Positions 1 to 7,926 of a DNA stretch of 49,072 bases are shown one piece after another. A program made the position numbers and the translations under genes. Every line of letters starts with the position of its first letter. Positions within the stretch are counted from its first letter, which is position 1. The DNA comes from Nocardiopsis sp. CC223A (GTDB lineage: Bacteria > Actinomycetota > Actinomycetes > Streptosporangiales > Streptosporangiaceae). The stretch is taken from assembly GCF_030766825.1 (NCBI RefSeq), contig NZ_JASFDV010000053.1, forward strand, positions 1 to 49,072, in the 5' to 3' direction. The notes beneath the pieces are model-generated. The model was not told where the DNA came from and ran no database searches. It saw only the letters and a program-made list of their open reading frames with translations.

Positions 1-371
1 TTCGGCCCGTCCGGGGGGCCCGGGGCCCTGCGGCGCCCGCTGCGGTCCTGCGGCGGATACGCCCCGTCGTTCGCCGGACCGCGCGGATCCTGTGGCGGTC
101 GCACCGGGCCGCCGAACCCCTCGGAGCCCGCGGACCGGTCCACCGGCCCCGGCCGCTGCCGCACGGGGCGCCGCGGGATCCGCTGCTCCGGCGGCGGCCC
201 GGGACGCTCCCCGGGGTATCCGCCGTATCCGTCGGCCCGCCCCGCCGGGGGCGGACCGGACGGCCGTCCGGGAATACGGTACGGCGACGCCGGCGGCCCG
301 CCCTCCCGCGGCGCGTCGCCGGGTCGGGGCCTGCGGGGGTCCCCGGGGTCCCCGGGCTCATTCGGACGCAT
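1..371 (-). CDS. Partial proline-rich protein of unknown function (N-terminal part, runs off the left edge)
   Basis: An open frame starts at an ATG (371 to 369, minus) and stays open to base 1, about 123 codons without a stop. It begins MRPNEPGDPGDPRRP and is very rich in Pro, Gly, Arg and Asp, with Tyr-Gly patches such as GYGGYPGERP. This is the composition of the disordered N-terminal segment that many actinobacterial membrane proteins carry before a transmembrane part. The start lies 14 nt inside the end of the preceding minus-strand gene, so the three leftmost minus genes form one translationally linked operon. The function cannot be named because the folded part lies outside the window. 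Confidence 0.6.
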   Translation of the reverse strand, partial: MRPNEPGDPGDPRRPRPGDAPREGGPPASPYRIPGRPSGPPPAGRADGYGGYPGERPGPPPEQRIPRRPVRQRPGPVDRSAGSEGFGGPVRPPQDPRGPANDGAYPPQDRSGRRRAPGPPDGP

Positions 372-996
372 CCGCCGCCTCCCCCGTCCCGTTCCCACCC
401 ATGTCGATCTCGGGCCCGGTCAGGATCACCGCTTCGGGGCCCGGCTCGGAGTCGACCTCGCCCAGGTCGATCTCCACCTGCGAGGACAGCCGGTCCTCGA
501 ACCCGGGCCGGTGCGTCAGCACCAGCGCAGGCCCGTCCAGGCGGTCTGCGGGCACCTCGAACACGAACGCGCCCCGCTGCGGGATCGCGGGGGAGAAGGT
601 CCCCCGGTCCAGCGACGCCCAGAACCAGCCCCGCTCGTCGTACACCACGCCGTCGGCCATCCGCAGCTCCGCCGAGACCCCGTGCACCGTGTCCTCCAAG
701 GCGGTCACCCGTGCCCACACGACCACCCACACACCGTTGGCGGGGACCTTCTCGGCGTCGCCGATGACGCTGCTGGTCACCTCGATCTCGGCGGTGACGT
801 CCACCCGCGTCACCTCGGCCTCGAACGCGCGGCTGGACACCACCGACCCCTGCGCCCCGGCGGTCGCGACGGGCTCCACCAGAGCATCCTGGGCGACGAT
901 GAAGCGCTGGACGAAGAGGACCGCGGAGATCAGGCCGACGCACAGCACGAAGTTCAGGACGCGGCGCCCCACACCGGAGCGGGACTGCGAGGGCAC
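358..996 (-). CDS. Hypothetical membrane-anchored protein (212 aa)
   Basis: A GTG start is preceded by a GGGGAGGG Shine-Dalgarno. A hydrophobic segment near residues 13-32 (VLNFVLCVGLISAVLFVQRF) looks like an N-terminal membrane anchor with the remainder outside. The body (VWVVVWARVTALEDTVHGVSA and a YDERGWFWASL stretch) has the beta-rich look of DUF4352-like extracellular domains that modulate an exported partner; this is a resemblance, not a firm assignment. It starts 2 nt after the stop of the upstream gene, which has a similar plan (anchor plus soluble beta-rich part), so the two may form one envelope complex with the proline-rich protein downstream. Function unknown. Confidence 0.72.
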   Translation of the reverse strand: MPSQSRSGVGRRVLNFVLCVGLISAVLFVQRFIVAQDALVEPVATAGAQGSVVSSRAFEAEVTRVDVTAEIEVTSSVIGDAEKVPANGVWVVVWARVTALEDTVHGVSAELRMADGVVYDERGWFWASLDRGTFSPAIPQRGAFVFEVPADRLDGPALVLTHRPGFEDRLSSQVEIDLGEVDSEPGPEAVILTGPEIDMGGNGTGEAADASE

Positions 997-998
997 GG

Positions 999-1613
999 TC
1001 AGCCCTCCCCGATCGACAGGTCGACCGTGCCGACGCTGGAACCGGCGACCGGGGTCCAGAAGAAACCGCCGCCGCCCGTCGTGACGAGCTTCTCGGTCTG
1101 GTGCACCGTGATCCGGATCGTGTCCACCTCGTCGGGGGAGACGCCGTCGGGCAGGGGCCAGCTGATCAGTGCCTCCTCGGGCATGTGCGGTTGCAGCCGC
1201 GTGGTGACGCCCTGGGGGTGGCGGGTCAGGGCCAGGTCGGGGTGCTTCACCCTGTGGTCTCCGGGGAACAGCCGCACATCCATGGTCGAGCCGATGTCGA
1301 ACATCGACACCGGCAGGTCGGAGCCGTGCAGCTCCACGTCCGCGAGGACCTGGACGACGGCGCCCTTCACCTCGTCGGAGGCCGGTGCCGCCTCGTGCGG
1401 GGTGATCTCGTACAGGATGTTGCGCAGCCCGGTGCCGGGCGGTTCCGGGTCGGGGGAGGCGGTTTCGAGCCCGCCGAACAGGTACAGGCCCAGCACGGCG
1501 ACGGCCACGACGGCCGCTCCGACGGAGAGCACCGCGGCACGCAGAACACGGTCGCCGGGCAGGATGGGGTGGGGGCGACCGGGGGTTTCGTCCAGATGGG
1601 CGTGATGGGCCAC
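999..1613 (-). CDS. Hypothetical membrane-anchored protein (204 aa)
   Basis: First gene of a three-gene minus operon. I place the start at the GTG at 1613 because a TAAACT -10 hexamer (1626-1621) ends 7 nt before it, the spacing of a leaderless transcript; a GTG at 1661 would add 16 residues. One hydrophobic helix lies at about residues 26-48 (VLRAAVLSVGAAVVAVAVLGLYLFGG), followed by a soluble extracytoplasmic region of about 150 residues. No catalytic motif is recognised. The anchor-plus-beta-rich layout repeats in the next gene, suggesting partners of one envelope assembly. Function unknown. Confidence 0.7.
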   Translation of the reverse strand: MAHHAHLDETPGRPHPILPGDRVLRAAVLSVGAAVVAVAVLGLYLFGGLETASPDPEPPGTGLRNILYEITPHEAAPASDEVKGAVVQVLADVELHGSDLPVSMFDIGSTMDVRLFPGDHRVKHPDLALTRHPQGVTTRLQPHMPEEALISWPLPDGVSPDEVDTIRITVHQTEKLVTTGGGGFFWTPVAGSSVGTVDLSIGEG

Positions 1614-1620
1614 GCGCCGC

Positions 1621-1626
1621 AGTTTA
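1621..1626 (-). promoter_or_regulatory. -10 element for the three-gene left-edge operon
   Basis: TAAACT on the minus strand fits TANNNT and ends 7 nt before the GTG at 1613, predicting a leaderless mRNA. No convincing -35 is seen. Confidence 0.5.
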
Positions 1627-1661
1627 GGCCCGAATGCCCCTGGCGTACCGTGAACGGCCAC

Positions 1662-2094
1662 AAGAGGTCACACCGTCACCGGGAGCCGCTCCCGCACGGG
1701 TCGGCACCGGGTTCCCCCGCCACGGAGGCCCGAGCCCCGTGGAGGAGGGGAGAACAGGGCGGCGAATGGTGATCAGATTCCCGTTTGCCCGGCCTCCGGA
1801 CGGGTATCGGAAAAGGCGAATGCGTCACCCCGGGTGTACGTCCATTCCACGCTGTGTCGTTTCTCCCGAGCCTCGGCTCCGGCCCTCTCCGCGGGCTGTA
1901 AGTGGACTGAAAGCGGCCTGGAAGAAGATCTCTCTAGTGTCGAAGGCGTTCGGCACGACCGGTCGCCGCGAGAGGACGGCTCGCGAACCTCCCGACCGGA
2001 TCGTCGTTCGTTGGACACATGCCACCCGTGGCGTTCCCTGAGGCGGAGCCCGCCACGGGTGGCCCGTCCGCCCCGAAGGGCGGTGAAGTCCGTG
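1662..2094. other. Intergenic region with a hairpin before the small gene
   Basis: About 430 bases without a convincing gene; the open frames here have poor codon use. It lies between the minus-strand operon start and the small plus-strand gene, so it must hold the latter's promoter, but no full -35/-10 pair was convincing. The one clear element is the perfect hairpin at 2021-2063, listed separately. Confidence 0.5.
2021..2063 (+). promoter_or_regulatory. Perfect 13-bp hairpin about 30 nt upstream of the small gene (leader/attenuator or operator)
   Basis: GCCACCCGTGGCG (2021-2033) and CGCCACGGGTGGC (2051-2063) are exact reverse complements separated by 17 nt. No T-run follows, so a simple intrinsic terminator is unlikely. 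The position just before the ribosome-binding region suggests an attenuator, an mRNA-stabilising structure or a repressor site. Confidence 0.45.
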
Positions 2095-2337
2095 ATGGTG
2101 CGCAGACGACGTAGAGCCACCCTGCGGCTCTATGCGAGTGCGGTGAGACGAGGATTGCGAGTCCCCCAGATGCTGACTCTCGACGACCGGTTCGAGGCGA
2201 TCATCGCCGACGCGATGCCCGAGGCCAAGATGGTCCCCGTGCAGGAGCCGGAACCGGAGCCGGAGAAGTCGGTTCCGGCCGACGTCCTACCCGCCGAGGG
2301 CGCGCCCGCCGAGGAGAAGTCCTCCGAGGAGAAGTAG
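2095..2337 (+). CDS. Small basic/acidic two-part protein of unknown function (80 aa)
   Basis: The N-terminus is strongly basic (MVRRRRRATLRLYASAVRRG), followed by a short amphipathic part (QMLTLDDRFEAIIADAMPEA) and a Glu/Pro-rich acidic tail (EPEPEPEKS ... KSSEEK). I chose the ATG at 2095, with TGAAG 6 nt upstream; an in-frame GTG at 2083 would add four residues. The gene sits between two strong hairpins and just upstream of the SARP gene. No family is recognised. The charge-segregated layout could fit nucleic-acid or membrane binding with a disordered tail. The real start and even coding status should be treated as moderately supported. Confidence 0.5.
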   Translation: MVRRRRRATLRLYASAVRRGLRVPQMLTLDDRFEAIIADAMPEAKMVPVQEPEPEPEKSVPADVLPAEGAPAEEKSSEEK

Positions 2338-2350
2338 CGACCCGAGGTAG

Positions 2351-2405
2351 CCGAAAAGACACTCCGAGTATCTGAAGCAGAGGGGGAGATACTCGGAGTT
2401 TTCGG
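2351..2405 (+). terminator. Strong intrinsic terminator between the small gene and the SARP gene
   Basis: ACTCCGAGTATCT (2361-2373) pairs perfectly with AGATACTCGGAGT (2387-2399), and outer CCGAAAA/TTTTCGG blocks extend the stem; the right side runs into TTTT. It separates the small gene from the SARP transcript. Confidence 0.75.
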
Positions 2406-2441
2406 TATGACCGGATTCCGCTTTGGCGCAATTCTTCTTGC

Positions 2442-2447
2442 TAGGGT
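2442..2447 (+). promoter_or_regulatory. -10 element of the SARP gene (leaderless)
   Basis: TAGGGT fits TANNNT and ends 8 nt before the GTG at 2456, suggesting that transcription begins at or next to the start codon. The -35 region is weak. Confidence 0.45.
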
Positions 2448-2455
2448 TGCTCCTT

Positions 2456-5449
2456 GTGGAATTCGGTGTGCTCGGCCCCATCGCCGCCTGGTCCGACGGG
2501 CGCCCGGTTTCGATCGGCGGACCGCGGCAACGCTGTGTACTCGGCGCACTCCTGGTGAATCTCGGCCGGGAAGTCACCGTGGACCGGCTCATCGGTTACC
2601 TCTGGAGTGACGAGCCCCCGCGCACCGCTCGTTCGGTCATCCAGGTCCAGGTCTCCCACCTGCGCCGATTGATCCCCGACCGCATTTCCACCACCGCCGG
2701 CGGTTATGTCCTCGACGTCGATCCGGAATCCGTCGACCTGTACCGCTTCCGTCGTCTGCGTGACGAGGCCGCCCACGCCGAACCCGAGGTCGCGCTGGAG
2801 CTGCTCGACCGGGCCCTCGCCTGCTGGCGCGGGGTCCCCTTCTCCGGGATCGGCTCGGAGTCCCTGGAACACACGGTCGTCTCCCCCCTGCGCGAGGAGA
2901 AGTGGAGCGCCGTCCTCTCCTGGGCCTCGTGCGCCCTGGAGGCGGGCCGGAACTTCGAGGTCGTCTCGCGCCTCACCCCGTTGGCGGGCGAGGAGCCCTT
3001 TCGGGAGCGTCTGCACCATTTGCTCATCACCGCGCTGTGGCGGGACAACGAGAAGGCGCGGGCTCTGGCCGCCTACGAGGACTTCCGCGCGCGACTGGCC
3101 GACGAACTGGGTGTGGACCCCGGCCCCGAACTCATGTCGCTGCACACCCGCATCCTCCGGGAGGACGCCGACCAGGCCCAGAAACCCCGACCCGAACCAA
3201 CGGAATCGGGGTTTCGTTACCGGGTCCGCAACGACCTGCCCCGGGACCTGCCGGACTTCACCGGCCGCCGGGACACCCTGCGGCGGTTGGAAGAGGTGTC
3301 GCTCACCGATGCCGGCCGAGCCGAGGTCTGTGTCATCACGGGAGCCGGAGGCGAGGGCAAGACCACCACGGCGGTACGTTTCGGTTACGAAGCCGCCAAA
3401 CGTTATCCCGACGGTCAGCTCTTCATCGACCTCTACGGGTACACCGCGGGCAAGGAGCCCCTGGAGCCGCGGGCCGCTCTCGGCTCCCTCCTGCGCGCGG
3501 TGGGCGTGGACCCGGAAGAGGTCCCCGAAAGCCTGGAGGAGCGCGCCGCCCTGTGGCGGGCCACTCTCATGGGGCGCAAGGTGCTCCTCGTTCTGGACAA
3601 TGCGGCGAGTTACGCCCAGGTCAGCCCGCTGCTCTCCTCCTCACCGGGCTCCCTCACGCTCATCACCAGCAGGAACGAGCTCTCGGGCCTGAGCGGCGCC
3701 CGCTTCCTCTCCCTGGGGATGTTCGATGAGGAATCCTCCCTGGAACTCCTGTCCCGGGTCCTGGGCCGGGACAGGGTGGAGGCCGAGGAAGACCGGGCCC
3801 GCGAGATCGCACGGATCTGCGGCGGACTGCCGCTGGCCCTGCGGGTCATCGCGGGCCGTATGCTCAGCCGCCCCCGGTGGTCGTTCGAGCACGTGGTGCG
3901 CCGCCTCAACGAGCAGAACCGCAAATTCCGGGAACTCCAGGTCGACGGCCAGAGTGTGGAAACGGCCATCGACCTCTCCTACCGGAGCCTGGACGAGGAC
4001 CAGCGCAAAGCCTTCCTCACACTGTCCCTGATGATCGGCAACACCATCGATCTGGCGGGCGGCTCCGCGCTGTTCGGCACGCTGGTCGAGGACGCCGACG
4101 ACGTCCTCCAGGAGTTCGTCGGCGTGTGCCTGCTCGATGAGCCCCAGGGGGACGTGTACCGCATGCACGACCTCATCAGGGATTTCGCCCTGGAGCGCGC
4201 TCAAGGGGAGTTCGGCGCCGAGCACGTGGCCGAGGCCAGGACACGGCTCGCCGAGTACTACCTGGCGACCTCCCAGCATGCCGCGGGTCTCCTGGGTCCC
4301 GGCGTCCTGGAGGAAGAGGAGAAGCTGAAGTCCGGTTACCGCACCGAACTCATGCGCCGGGAGGACGCCGAGAAGTGGTTCCACCTGCACCGGGACAACC
4401 TGGCGGACACCATCGACTACTTCTCCGCGAGCGGGAACGGCGAACACGCCTGGCGCATGGCCGAATCGGTGTGGCGCTTCTACGCCCTGCACGGTCAGAT
4501 GGAGCTGCTCATAGGTTCCCACCAGCGACTCCTACAGGCCAATGACCGGCAGGGCAACAAACGCGGGCGGGCCGTCACCCTCATCGGCCTGGGCATAGCC
4601 CACTACATCTCCGGGAGGTTCGACGAGTCGCTGGGCATGCTGGTCGAGGCCCGGGACCTGCTCTCCGAACTGGGGGACGGCCGGGGCAGCATCCGGGCCC
4701 TGGCCAACCTGGGCATGGTCTACGAGAGGGTCGGTCGGCTGTACGAATCGGCCGAGGCCATCCAGGGGGTCATCGACCATGCCAAGAACTTGGGAGACCA
4801 GCGTCTGGAAGCCCTCCAGTGGGGCAACCTCGCGGTGGTCAGGCAGAGTCTCGGGCAGTACCACGAAGCCCTCCACTGTGCCGAGCAGGCCGAGACCAAG
4901 GCTCCCGAGGAGGATTGGGAAGAGGCCGCCGTCCTGGTCAAACGGGTGATGGGCGAGGCCAAGGTGGCTCTCGGCGAGGTGGATTCGGGGCTTGCGGACC
5001 TCGGCGAGGCGATGGAGACGGCCTCGCGTACCGGGCTGGTCGCCGGTCAGATCTACATCCACAACTCCCTCGGTATCGCCTACCGCGCGATGCAGGCGTG
5101 GGGGGAGGCCGTCGAGGCCCACCGGGCCGCCCTCTCCCTGGCCGAGGCGTCCGGGGACCGCAGCGGCGACGCCGAGATCCTCACCGACCTGGGGATCACC
5201 CACGCCGAGGCCGGGCACCACGAGGAGGCCGCGATCGCCCTGGAGAAGGCGCACGCCATCGCCCTGGAGCGCGACGAGCGCTACACCGTCGCCCGCGCCT
5301 GCCTGGCCCTGGGCACCCTGCCCGCGCCCACCGTGGCCGCGGCTCGGGCCGAGGAGTTCCTGCGCACGGCGGCGGAGATCCTCACCGAGGTGGGGTCGCC
5401 CGACGCCGAACGCGCCCGCGCGGCCCTGGCCGACCGCTTCGGCGGCTGA
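2456..5449 (+). CDS. SARP/AfsR-type transcriptional activator with NB-ARC and TPR domains (997 aa)
   Basis: Domain order is clear: an OmpR-like winged-helix DNA-binding domain (about 1-90; starts VEFGVLGPIAAW, then VSHLRRLIPDR), a bacterial transcriptional activation domain (about 95-245; ends LADELGVDPGPEL), an NB-ARC ATPase (P-loop GAGGEGKTT near residue 295, KVLLVLDNA as Walker B, GGLPLALRV as the GLPL motif), then TPR repeats over about 650-990. This is the AfsR-like class of SARPs, which activate secondary-metabolite or developmental genes by binding heptameric repeats near the -35. GTG 2456 is chosen over an upstream TTG at 2423 because homologues begin at this motif and a -10 lies at leaderless spacing. 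No biosynthetic cluster adjoins it, so the target is unknown. Confidence 0.93.
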   Translation: MEFGVLGPIAAWSDGRPVSIGGPRQRCVLGALLVNLGREVTVDRLIGYLWSDEPPRTARSVIQVQVSHLRRLIPDRISTTAGGYVLDVDPESVDLYRFRRLRDEAAHAEPEVALELLDRALACWRGVPFSGIGSESLEHTVVSPLREEKWSAVLSWASCALEAGRNFEVVSRLTPLAGEEPFRERLHHLLITALWRDNEKARALAAYEDFRARLADELGVDPGPELMSLHTRILREDADQAQKPRPEPTESGFRYRVRNDLPRDLPDFTGRRDTLRRLEEVSLTDAGRAEVCVITGAGGEGKTTTAVRFGYEAAKRYPDGQLFIDLYGYTAGKEPLEPRAALGSLLRAVGVDPEEVPESLEERAALWRATLMGRKVLLVLDNAASYAQVSPLLSSSPGSLTLITSRNELSGLSGARFLSLGMFDEESSLELLSRVLGRDRVEAEEDRAREIARICGGLPLALRVIAGRMLSRPRWSFEHVVRRLNEQNRKFRELQVDGQSVETAIDLSYRSLDEDQRKAFLTLSLMIGNTIDLAGGSALFGTLVEDADDVLQEFVGVCLLDEPQGDVYRMHDLIRDFALERAQGEFGAEHVAEARTRLAEYYLATSQHAAGLLGPGVLEEEEKLKSGYRTELMRREDAEKWFHLHRDNLADTIDYFSASGNGEHAWRMAESVWRFYALHGQMELLIGSHQRLLQANDRQGNKRGRAVTLIGLGIAHYISGRFDESLGMLVEARDLLSELGDGRGSIRALANLGMVYERVGRLYESAEAIQGVIDHAKNLGDQRLEALQWGNLAVVRQSLGQYHEALHCAEQAETKAPEEDWEEAAVLVKRVMGEAKVALGEVDSGLADLGEAMETASRTGLVAGQIYIHNSLGIAYRAMQAWGEAVEAHRAALSLAEASGDRSGDAEILTDLGITHAEAGHHEEAAIALEKAHAIALERDERYTVARACLALGTLPAPTVAAARAEEFLRTAAEILTEVGSPDAERARAALADRFGG

Positions 5450-6230
5450 GCCGGACCGGGTCGCCGCTCCGGCGCATCGACCACAGGCACACGGTGGCGG
5501 GCAGCGTCCGCACCGGCCGGGGCACCCGGGGGTAGACGATCCGTGTGACGGCCAGGATCCAGTCGAACAGCCGCTGCCGGCCCGGCGACCAGGGCAGGCC
5601 GAACCCGTCGCGCAGCCGTTCCGGCAACAGGCCGGCGGTGAGCAGTTCCTGGAGGGGTATCAGCAGGCGCAGCACCGGCTGGCGGGGTCGGAACAGACGA
5701 CGGGTGATGTCGCGGGCCTCGTCCCCCACCTCCAGCCGGGTGACCGCCTCCTCCCAGTAGGCGTCGAACGCCTCGGGGGTGCCGGGCCAGGCCGCGGCGG
5801 GCAGCCCCAGGGCGGTGCCGAACACCGACGCCTCCCGCAGGAAGAGCGCGTACTCCTCGTCGTCGCGGAACCCGCCGAACACCAGCGTGTACACGCGGGC
5901 GGAACCGTGGCAGAGCGTGGCGGCGACCCACAGCAGGAGGTCGTCGTCCAGGGCCCGGTAGCCGGGGCCGTTGACCTTCTTGTGCATCGCCCGGACGACG
6001 GCGTGCAGGCGTTCACGCTCCTCGTCGGTGCCGTAGACCGTTCCGTAGACGTAGGCGAGCGTGCCGAAGAGCCGGGCGAAGGGGCGGTTCTCGAAGTCGC
6101 TGTGGTGGTACACCCCGTGTGCGACGCTGGGGTGGGCGATCTGGAGCAGCACGGCGTACCCGGCCCCGCCCAGGAGGCAGGACTCCGCGGTGATCCGCCG
6201 GAGCGGCGATTCATCGGACGATCGGCCCAT
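5382..6230 (-). CDS. DUF2236 (MpaB/latex-clearing-protein-like) oxygenase family protein (282 aa)
   Basis: The N-terminal half carries the family hallmarks: LLGGAGYAVLLQIAHPSVAHGVYHHSDF, RLFGTLAYVYGTVYG, then HKKVNGPGY and the helix-rich middle with LLLWVAATLCHGSARVY. The conserved His residues (IAHPSVAHG, H after AM) are the expected haem/metal ligands of the family that includes MpaB and rubber oxygenase Lcp; the substrate is unknown. ATG 6230 is supported by a -10 TACGAT ending 7 nt upstream. The C-terminus is an Arg-rich tail that overlaps the end of the convergent SARP gene by 68 bp, so the true end could be degenerate. Confidence 0.85.
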   Translation of the reverse strand: MGRSSDESPLRRITAESCLLGGAGYAVLLQIAHPSVAHGVYHHSDFENRPFARLFGTLAYVYGTVYGTDEERERLHAVVRAMHKKVNGPGYRALDDDLLLWVAATLCHGSARVYTLVFGGFRDDEEYALFLREASVFGTALGLPAAAWPGTPEAFDAYWEEAVTRLEVGDEARDITRRLFRPRQPVLRLLIPLQELLTAGLLPERLRDGFGLPWSPGRQRLFDWILAVTRIVYPRVPRPVRTLPATVCLWSMRRSGDPVRLSRRSGRPGPRGRVRRRATPPR

Positions 6231-6237
6231 GTCCAGG

Positions 6238-6243
6238 ATCGTA
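6238..6243 (-). promoter_or_regulatory. -10 element of the DUF2236 gene (leaderless)
   Basis: TACGAT on the minus strand ends 7 nt before the ATG at 6230. It is part of a very compact divergent promoter region shared with the gene at 6294. Confidence 0.45.
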
Positions 6244-6280
6244 GGAGATAAACCGCTTCCTCCGGGAGTGGTACACGCCG

Positions 6281-6286
6281 TACCGT
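6281..6286 (+). promoter_or_regulatory. -10 element of the gene at 6294 (leaderless)
   Basis: TACCGT ends 7 nt before the ATG at 6294. A weak TTCCTC lies 18 nt further upstream. Confidence 0.45.
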
Positions 6287-6293
6287 CTCCCCC

Positions 6294-6809
6294 ATGCGAG
6301 AAGTCCGCGACGACGACACCGCGCTCCTGCGCCTGTTGGACGACGCGGGGCGCTCCCGGATCGACACGGCCATCCGGGAACGCGGATACATCGCCGGGGT
6401 CATCGCCGTCCGGGAGGCCTTCCGCCCCTGGGGCGGCCTGCACCTGTACGACGCGCGGGACATGGTCCTGAAGCGGTTCGCCGAACTCGGTGTCGACCCC
6501 TGCCCGCCCGAGCCCGTGCCGACGATGCCGGACCTGGTGGAGCGGATCGCCGGCCGTCAGGGCGTGCTCCGTGAACTGGTCATCTCCTGGGACGGCGACG
6601 ACTTCGGGTGGATGGTCCGGCTGGACGCCCGCTTCGCGTCGGGGGAGGAGGCGCTCGTCGTGTGTCTGCGCTGCCGTGCACCCGGACCGGTCGGATGGGC
6701 CGAGCCGCGGGAGGTCCGGGCGTTCGGCGCGGCGCTGGCCGAACGCTTCCGGGTGCCGCTCCGGACCGATCACGAGGACGCCCCGTACGGGATTTCCGAG
6801 GCGGACTGA
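6294..6809 (+). CDS. Hypothetical protein (171 aa), possibly L7/L12-CTD-like at its N-terminus
   Basis: Codon use and an ATG with a leaderless -10 support a real gene. Residues about 20-65 (TAIRERGYIAGVIAVREAF ... YDARDMVLKRFAELG) have the alpha-rich spacing of an L7/L12 C-terminal-like repeat (Ile-rich helix, R-x-A, then 'A-D/R-x-x-V' helix), but the match is weak. The C-terminal half (LVISWDGDDFGWMVRLDARFASGEEALVVCLRC) looks like a small mixed beta domain. It is divergently transcribed from the DUF2236 gene with only 63 bp between start codons. Function unknown. Confidence 0.65.
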   Translation: MREVRDDDTALLRLLDDAGRSRIDTAIRERGYIAGVIAVREAFRPWGGLHLYDARDMVLKRFAELGVDPCPPEPVPTMPDLVERIAGRQGVLRELVISWDGDDFGWMVRLDARFASGEEALVVCLRCRAPGPVGWAEPREVRAFGAALAERFRVPLRTDHEDAPYGISEAD

Positions 6810-7259
6810 AGTCGGGTAAGGGAAAACTATCCCTTCGGTGAGGTCCAGTGGACAGGCCCCGCCCGCCCGGATTGGTCTACACCTCTCTCCGTCCAGACCG
6901 CTCGCGCACCGCGGCCTCCATCCCCCCTGCTCTCACTCCATGCGCCCGCCCGATCGCCACCCGTACCAGCGGCCGGAGGGTGCGCAGTGGTCCGGAACGC
7001 GGTCCGGTCCCACCCTCCTCACCCGTGTCACCAGGACCCTTGCACTCTTCGTCACAGCCTGCCTACGGTCTTCCGCAATGGGCGGGAACCCCACGTGCAC
7101 AGGGGATTCCGGGACGACGCCGTCCGGTGCCCGGGAGCCATCCGAACCCCGAGCACCCAGCCCCGCCCTGGACCGGAAACGGTCCGGGTCATCCCGCTAC
7201 GCGTCCCCCGATGCGCCCCCACACCACCGGGGACCATGACCCCCACAGAAGGGCCCCGC
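6810..7259 (+). other. Long leader/intergenic region before the LPMO gene
   Basis: About 450 bases without a supported gene. It begins with a small hairpin after the previous gene (AAGGGA 6818-6823 / TCCCTT 6830-6835, 6-nt loop), a possible weak terminator. A candidate promoter lies at 7040-7069, which would give the LPMO gene an untranslated leader of about 185 nt. Open frames crossing this stretch are extensions of the LPMO frame or shadows. Confidence 0.5.
7040..7069 (+). promoter_or_regulatory. Candidate sigma-70-type promoter of the LPMO gene
   Basis: TTGCAC (7040-7045), 18-nt spacer, TACGGT (7064-7069). Secreted LPMO genes are usually induced by substrate, but no operator is recognised. 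Confidence 0.35.
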
Positions 7260-7805
7260 ATGCAGACCCGCAGGACCGACACCCCCCGAAAACACCGCCC
7301 GCTGCGCGCCGTGACGGCGCTCGCCGCCGCCACCACCCTCCTCTTCGGCCTCATGCCCGTGGGCACGGCCAACGCGCACGGCTACACCTCCAACCCACCG
7401 AGCCGCCAGGCGCAGTGCGCCGCCGGAACCGTCCAGTGCGGTTCCATCCAGTGGGAGCCGCAGAGCGTCGAGGGCCCCAAGGGCCTGACCAGCTGCTCCG
7501 GCGGCAACGCCCGCTTCGCCGAGCTGGACGACGACGGCTACGGCTGGCAGCGGACCGACGTCGGCCGCACCCAGTCCTTCACCTGGACCATCACGGCCAA
7601 CCACCGCACCTCCACCTGGGAGTACTTCATCGGCGGCCAGCGGATCGCGGTCTTCGACGACGGCGGTGCGCAGCCGCCCTCGACCTTCTCCCACACCCTC
7701 GACCTGTCCGGCTACAACGGCCCGCAGAAGATCCTCGCGGTGTGGAACGTCTACGACACGGCCAACGCCTTCTACGCCTGCATCGACGTCAACGTCCGCA
7801 GCTGA
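7260..7805 (+). CDS. Secreted AA10 lytic polysaccharide monooxygenase (181 aa)
   Basis: A copper enzyme that oxidatively cleaves crystalline chitin or cellulose outside the cell. A Sec signal peptide (basic MQTRRTDTPRKHRPLR, hydrophobic core, cleavage at GTANA|HGYTSNPPSR) leaves His as the first mature residue, the obligatory N-terminal ligand of the histidine brace; the second brace His is in TANHRTSTWEYF. Other family features are SRQAQCAAG, the SIQWEPQS loop and the C-terminal NVYDTANAFYACIDVNV. The protein is a bare catalytic domain with no carbohydrate-binding module. ATG 7260 follows GAAGGG at normal spacing. Chitin versus cellulose preference cannot be settled by eye. Confidence 0.95.
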   Translation: MQTRRTDTPRKHRPLRAVTALAAATTLLFGLMPVGTANAHGYTSNPPSRQAQCAAGTVQCGSIQWEPQSVEGPKGLTSCSGGNARFAELDDDGYGWQRTDVGRTQSFTWTITANHRTSTWEYFIGGQRIAVFDDGGAQPPSTFSHTLDLSGYNGPQKILAVWNVYDTANAFYACIDVNVRS

Positions 7806-7817
7806 CCACCTGCCGCA

Positions 7818-7849
7818 CCCCCGGCCCGGCTCCACACCCGGGCCGGGGG
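7818..7849 (+). terminator. Hairpin terminator after the LPMO gene
   Basis: CCCCCGGCCCGG (7818-7829) pairs perfectly with CCGGGCCGGGGG (7838-7849), 8-nt loop. No T-run follows, as is common in high-GC actinobacteria. Confidence 0.6.
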
Positions 7850-7891
7850 CCGCGGTGCGCACGGCGGGAGCGCCGACCCGGGCCCGGCGCA

Positions 7892-7920
7892 TTGATCCGG
7901 CCGTGAAAGCGGCCTACCGT
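7892..7920 (+). promoter_or_regulatory. Consensus-like promoter of the ABC exporter operon (leaderless)
   Basis: TTGATC (7892-7897), exact 17-nt spacer, TACCGT (7915-7920), then 6 nt to the ATG at 7927. This is the best full promoter among the leaderless starts in the window. Confidence 0.65.
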
Positions 7921-7926
7921 CCGACC

